Source: G001797105 sp964528155
GTDB taxonomy: Bacteria > Chloroflexota > Anaerolineae > Anaerolineales > E44-bin32
Direction of reading: 5' to 3'
Length of the DNA: 64,000 bases
Assembly (NCBI GenBank): GCA_964528155.1
Contig: CAZGRL010000001.1
Location: 1-64,000 of the forward strand
This document shows, piece after piece, positions 60,196 to 64,000 of the stretch (the stretch's first letter is position 1; each line of letters begins with the position of its first letter). The notes under the pieces are model-generated. The model saw only the letters and a list, made by a program, of their open reading frames with translations, was not told the origin of the DNA and searched no databases. Position numbers and translations under genes: made by a program.

Positions 60196-61593
60196 ATGAA
60201 AATCTGGTTTCACGGTGCCGCCCAAACGGTGACCGGGTCGCGCCATCTGCTCGGGATCAACAGGCATCGGCTGCTCCTCGATTGCGGGCTGTACCAAGGC
60301 CATCGTCACGACACATACGAGCGCAATCTCAACTTCCCTTTTGAGCCTGCCTCGGTCGACGCGGTGATCCTCTCGCACGCCCACATCGATCATTGCGGCA
60401 ATCTGCCCAACCTCGTGCGCCAGGGATACAAGGGGCCCATCCACGCCACTCACGCCACCTCCGACCTGGCCGGGATCATGATGCGCGACGCCGGGCACAT
60501 CCAAGAGGCGGACACTGCCTACCTCAACAAGAAACTCAAGCGGCGGGGCGAGCCGCTGGTCGACCCGATCTACACCGGAGCCGACGCCGCAGCCGCAGCC
60601 CGCTATCTCACCAGCCATGACTACGATCAGCCTTTCGAGCCGGTCCCCGGCGTCTCGGCGGTGCTGGTCGACGCCGGTCACATTCTCGGCTCGGCGGGTG
60701 TAGTGCTGGACGTCCAGGAGCGCGGCCGATCGCTTCGTTTGATGTTCTCGGGCGACATCGGCAGGCCGGGGATGCCCCTGGTGCGCGATCCGATCCTGCC
60801 GAATGAGGTCGACTACTTGATCATGGAGTGCACCTACGGCGACCGCACGCATGATGCGCCTGCCCAGGCCTATATCGCCCTACACGATCTCGTCGGGCGC
60901 ACGATCGACCGTGGCGGCAAGGTGATCATCCCCGCCTTCGCCGTCGGCCGCACCCAGGCTCTGGTCTACTACCTGCATCAGATGTTCGAGCGCGGCGAGC
61001 TCCCGCGCGTCCCGGTGTACGTCGACAGCCCGCTGGCCATCAACGTCACGGCCATCTTTCGCGAGCACCCCGAGTGCTTCGACTCTGAGACACACGCATT
61101 CATGCAAGCCGATCCGCATGGCGCTGCTCTGGGGTTCGATATGCTGACCTACACGCTCTCGGTCAACGACTCGAAGGCGATCAACGAACGGCCCGGACCA
61201 ATGGTCATCATCTCAGCCTCGGGGATGGCGGAGACCGGACGCATTCTGCATCATCTGCGCAACAACATTGAAGACGAACGCAACTGTATCCTGATCACCT
61301 CATGGATGGCACCTCACACCCTGGGACGGCGCCTGGCCGAGGGCGAGAAACAAGTGCGCATCTTCGGAGAAGGTTTCAACGTCCGCGCCGAAGTCGGCAC
61401 GATCGACGGATTGTCCTCGCACGCCGACAGCGATTATCTGTTGACCTACGCGCAGCGGGCCGGGGGAAGACTGAAGGGAATCTTCCTCGTCCATGGTGAA
61501 GCCGGACCGGCTGAAGCGCTGATGACGCATATGAAAGAAGCCGACCTGCCTCCGGTTTCATTCCCGGCGCTGGGTGACGAAGTCGAAATCTGA
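60196..61593 (+). CDS. beta-CASP metallo-beta-lactamase-fold RNase-like hydrolase
   Basis: 465 aa. The zinc-binding motif HAHIDHCG near residue 66, DAGHILGSAG near 160, and FSGDIGRPG form the MBL core. The beta-CASP insertion spans roughly residues 190-400 (ECTYGDRTH, PAFAVGRTQ, SASGMAETGRI), and SSHADSDYLL closes the site. It belongs to the group of bacterial and archaeal RNA-processing CPSF-like nucleases. Likely co-transcribed with rnd and so involved in RNA maturation or decay. Confidence 0.93.
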   Translation: MKIWFHGAAQTVTGSRHLLGINRHRLLLDCGLYQGHRHDTYERNLNFPFEPASVDAVILSHAHIDHCGNLPNLVRQGYKGPIHATHATSDLAGIMMRDAGHIQEADTAYLNKKLKRRGEPLVDPIYTGADAAAAARYLTSHDYDQPFEPVPGVSAVLVDAGHILGSAGVVLDVQERGRSLRLMFSGDIGRPGMPLVRDPILPNEVDYLIMECTYGDRTHDAPAQAYIALHDLVGRTIDRGGKVIIPAFAVGRTQALVYYLHQMFERGELPRVPVYVDSPLAINVTAIFREHPECFDSETHAFMQADPHGAALGFDMLTYTLSVNDSKAINERPGPMVIISASGMAETGRILHHLRNNIEDERNCILITSWMAPHTLGRRLAEGEKQVRIFGEGFNVRAEVGTIDGLSSHADSDYLLTYAQRAGGRLKGIFLVHGEAGPAEALMTHMKEADLPPVSFPALGDEVEI

Positions 61594-61690
61594 TATAGTA
61601 GGAATCCATCCGGCATACAGGGCGCATGAGTTCGGTTTGTCCGTGTGAACGGCGCCCTTCAAGCTCAAGCCACAAATGCTCGGAAATCAT

Positions 61691-61778
61691 GGAGAGGTGC
61701 CGGAGTGGTTGAACGGGGCGGTCTCGAAAACCGTTGTGGTCCTTTGGGCCACCGTGGGTTCGAATCCCACCCTCTCCG
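61691..61778 (+). tRNA. tRNA-Ser(CGA)
   Basis: Acceptor GGAGAGG pairs with CCTCTCC at the end, with discriminator G. The anticodon loop CTCGAAA reads CGA (serine codon UCG), and a long variable arm as expected for tRNA-Ser precedes the T-arm GTGGGTTCGAATCCCAC. The 3' CCA is not encoded (followed by CT). Length 88 bases. Confidence 0.96.
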
Positions 61779-62076
61779 CTGAATTGCGATAGATCGGCCT
61801 TGATCTTCGTGACCGGCCGCCGAGGTGGACAAGGCTACAGGTCGGCCAAGGCCACTCCATATTGACTCGACACGATCCCCCCCGTCCGCCGGTGCTCTGA
61901 AGAGCGCCGACTCTTCTTTCGCTCGTCGAACGGTCACAGCCCTGAGTTGCTCTCACAAGTTGGCATGAGTCCGCCAAATCCGCTTGACCCGGCTTTGGGA
62001 GTAAGATACCGACCAGGACCAAGAACGGACGATCAGGAATTCCTGACCTGAGATTCATGGAGAAAGAGAAACAGAA

Positions 62077-63531
62077 ATGACATCGACCGCAGACATCGGC
62101 CTCATCGGTCTGGCCGTAATGGGCCAGAATCTGGCGCTCAACATGGACGATCACGGCTTCACCGTGGCCGTCTTCAATCGCACCGTAGCCAAAGTCGATC
62201 GGTTCCTGGCCAACGAGGCCAAGGGGACGAAGATCCTCCCCACGCATTCCATGGAGGAACTTGTTGGCACACTGAAAAAGCCACGCCGGGTGATGCTGAT
62301 GGTCAAGGCCGGTCCGCCGGTGGACGGGATGATCGAGAAATTGACTCCGCTGATGGAGCCCGGCGACATCATCATCGACGGCGGGAATTCACACTACCCC
62401 GACAGTACCCGCCGCACGAAGGAGCTCGCCGAGAAAGGATTGCTCTTCATCGGAACCGGAGTGTCCGGCGGCGAAATCGGCGCCCGCTTCGGCCCGTCGA
62501 TCATGCCCGGTGGCTCGCCTGAGGCCTGGCCTCACGTCAAGTCCATCTTCCAGGCGATCGCCGCCAAGGTGGCCGACGGCTCACCCTGCTGTGATTGGGT
62601 CGGCGAAGAGGGAGCCGGACACTTCGTCAAGATGGTCCACAACGGCATCGAATACGGTGACATGCAGCTTGTGTGCGAGGCCTACGACATGATGCGGCAT
62701 GGACTGGGCATGCCCCTGGAGGACATCGCCGACGTCTTCTCCAGATGGAACGCCGGCCGACTCAATTCGTACCTGGTCGAAATCACGGCCGACATCTTGA
62801 GGCACAAGGATGAAGACGGAGCGCCGCTCCTGGACAAGATCCTGGACACCGCCGGCCAAAAGGGAACAGGGAAGTGGGCCGCCTCCGCCGCGCTGGAAAA
62901 CAGCATCCCCCTGACGCTCATCGGTGAGGCCGTTTTCGCCCGCGATCTCTCTGCCCTGAAAGCTGAGCGAGTGGCGGCCTCGGCCGAGCTCGGCTCGCCC
63001 ACCACCGCCTTCGAAGGAGACGCGCCGGCCTTCATTGATGATTTGGAAAGCGCGCTCTATTCGTCGAAGATCGTCTCGTACACTCAGGGTTACATGCTCA
63101 TGCGAGCCGTCTCACAGGAGCTGGGCTGGAACCTGGCGTACGGCAACATCGCGCTGATGTGGCGCGGCGGCTGTATCATCCGGGCGGCGTTCCTGGACGA
63201 TATCAAGGCCGCCTTCGATCGGCAGCCCGACCTGGTCAATCTGCTTCTCGATCCATCCTTCAGATCGAAAGTGGCAGAAGGCGAGGACGGGTGGCGGCGA
63301 GTCGTCGCGGCCGCCGTCACGCGGGGGCTTCCGGTACCGGCGATGTCGACCGCGTTGGCTTTTTATGACGGCTATCGCCGTGAGCGCCTGCCGGCGAACC
63401 TGCTTCAGGCACTAAGAGACTACTTCGGCGCGCACACCTACGAGCGCGTCGACAGACCACGCGGCGAGTTCTTCCACACCAACTGGACCGGAGAGGGAGG
63501 CGATGTCACGGCGGGTTCGTACAATGCGTGA
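62077..63531 (+). CDS. gnd: 6-phosphogluconate dehydrogenase (decarboxylating)
   Basis: Oxidises 6-phosphogluconate to ribulose 5-phosphate, CO2 and NADPH in the pentose phosphate pathway. 484 aa; Rossmann GLAVMGQNLALNM, substrate-binding GTGVSGGEIGARFGPSIMPGG near residue 128, catalytic Lys in HFVKMVHNGIEYGDM, and a C-terminal FHTNWTGEGGD as in the family. It is a single gene, not next to other pentose phosphate genes. Confidence 0.97.
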   Translation: MTSTADIGLIGLAVMGQNLALNMDDHGFTVAVFNRTVAKVDRFLANEAKGTKILPTHSMEELVGTLKKPRRVMLMVKAGPPVDGMIEKLTPLMEPGDIIIDGGNSHYPDSTRRTKELAEKGLLFIGTGVSGGEIGARFGPSIMPGGSPEAWPHVKSIFQAIAAKVADGSPCCDWVGEEGAGHFVKMVHNGIEYGDMQLVCEAYDMMRHGLGMPLEDIADVFSRWNAGRLNSYLVEITADILRHKDEDGAPLLDKILDTAGQKGTGKWAASAALENSIPLTLIGEAVFARDLSALKAERVAASAELGSPTTAFEGDAPAFIDDLESALYSSKIVSYTQGYMLMRAVSQELGWNLAYGNIALMWRGGCIIRAAFLDDIKAAFDRQPDLVNLLLDPSFRSKVAEGEDGWRRVVAAAVTRGLPVPAMSTALAFYDGYRRERLPANLLQALRDYFGAHTYERVDRPRGEFFHTNWTGEGGDVTAGSYNA

Positions 63532-63579
63532 GACTGCCCTTCCAAATCTCCGGCGGACGTTTGGCAGTCAGTGAAATCA

Positions 63580-63609
63580 AATGGCGGTGGGCCTTTGCCC
63601 ACCGCCATT
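63580..63609. terminator. bidirectional terminator between gnd and the sortase gene
   Basis: AATGGCGGTGGGC (63580-63592) pairs with GCCCACCGCCATT (63597-63609) around CTTT. On the minus strand the stem is followed by TTGATTTC. The convergent layout fits a shared terminator. Confidence 0.65.
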
Positions 63610-63645
63610 CGCTTGCCTTGTCCTCTTCGCGCACTAAGGATCTCG

Positions 63646-64000
63646 TCAGCGAACCTCGATCAATACTGCGCGGACTACCGTCCTGCGCAGGTAGGATTCG
63701 CTGGCTTCATCATACAGGCTGCAAGTCATCAGTGTCAGCCAATCAAGCGTCTCGTGTCGAAGCACCGAGCGGTCGGTCGGTTCGACGCTGCTGACCTCGC
63801 GCACCTCATAGATGTAGTCCCGACCGTACGCATGCACCGCCAACCGCTCACCCCAGCCGAGCCCGCCCAGGCCGGCGAACGGACCGGGCAGACCATCCGA
63901 CGTGTAGGCGTGCGCAGTCAACACGGTATTGCCACGCCAGGTTGGGTAAGCCGTTCCTTCCAGCCAGCCGGCCTGACGATGAAGCCACGAGAGGTCCCAT
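63646..64000 (-). CDS. sortase family protein (C-terminal part, 5' end beyond right edge)
   Basis: The frame continues unbroken to the window edge, reading WLHRQAGWLEG, GNTVLTAHAY and later LTLMTCSLYDEASESYLRRTV. Here His in TAHAY, Cys in LTLMTC and the first Arg of YLRR are the catalytic triad of a sortase. Sortases attach surface proteins or build pili on the cell surface. The N-terminal membrane anchor lies outside the window. The subfamily cannot be decided from this part. Confidence 0.88.
   Translation of the reverse strand, partial: WDLSWLHRQAGWLEGTAYPTWRGNTVLTAHAYTSDGLPGPFAGLGGLGWGERLAVHAYGRDYIYEVREVSSVEPTDRSVLRHETLDWLTLMTCSLYDEASESYLRRTVVRAVLIEVR

Noticed and set aside
61594..61690. 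Further tRNA before tRNA-Ser
   Set aside because: No cloverleaf could be drawn in this gap.
1..64000. CRISPR arrays, prophage or intact insertion sequences
   Set aside because: No regularly spaced repeats, integrase, transposase or terminase reading frame was seen.

Overview
The window looks like part of a GC-rich genome of an anaerobic or facultative Chloroflexota bacterium (Anaerolineae-like). This is an inference from gene content: several cytochrome b/Rieske loci, many multiheme cytochromes, a full Ccm cytochrome c maturation operon with a cysteine-type CcmE, [NiFe]-hydrogenase maturation genes, zinc-ribbon membrane proteins, and the lack of any outer-membrane or proteobacterial signature genes. 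No CRISPR array, prophage or intact insertion sequence was seen. Almost all coding sequence is accounted for, but the window carries an unusual number of broken genes.

Layout. 1-6.6 kb: a minus-strand hydrogenase maturation operon hypA-hypB-hypF-hypC-hypD-hypE, followed by an iron-sulfur protein that runs off the left edge; the hydrogenase itself is probably beyond that edge. 7-26.4 kb: mostly housekeeping and small metabolic genes (tag, mutS2, a frameshifted fused 2-oxoacid dehydrogenase E1, a two-subunit class I fumarase, mobB, a DegT aminotransferase, a zinc alcohol dehydrogenase, two DinB-like proteins, hpt, an ArsR-type regulator, bacterioferritin, a class II aldolase, a phytol-kinase-like membrane protein), with one strong unassigned structured RNA at 19.5-19.85 kb and a decayed esterase gene near 23 kb. 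26.4-35.0 kb: the complete minus-strand ccm operon (E, F, H, G, an I-like zinc-ribbon protein, a diheme lipoprotein, A, B, C, D).

36.4-46.1 kb is the centrepiece. It is a plus-strand run of a nonaheme cytochrome, a membrane cytochrome b with a c-type tail, a NapC-like cytochrome (frameshifted), a Rieske protein, cytochrome b6, and a cytochrome b subunit IV fused to seven c-type heme motifs. A two-component pair follows whose sensor carries two CXXCH motifs outside the membrane, then a degenerate receiver. 46.2-50.9 kb adds a hexaheme lipoprotein with a collagen-like linker and, on the other strand, an octaheme cytochrome/iron-sulfur/NrfD module with two tiny membrane proteins. 51.4-58.5 kb is a second, separate bc-type complex (Rieske, full-length cytochrome b, two diheme cytochromes c) with its own NarL-type two-component pair. 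The right end has RNase D, a beta-CASP RNase-like hydrolase, tRNA-Ser(CGA), 6-phosphogluconate dehydrogenase and a truncated sortase.

How it works together (inference): the Ccm operon attaches heme to the many cytochromes encoded beside it. Two quinol-oxidising bc complexes and an NrfD-type quinone module link the membrane quinone pool to extracytoplasmic multiheme wires. Two NarL-family systems, one probably heme-sensing, tune this to redox state or electron acceptor. The terminal acceptor or donor cannot be read from the sequence, because no recognisable terminal reductase catalytic subunit is present.
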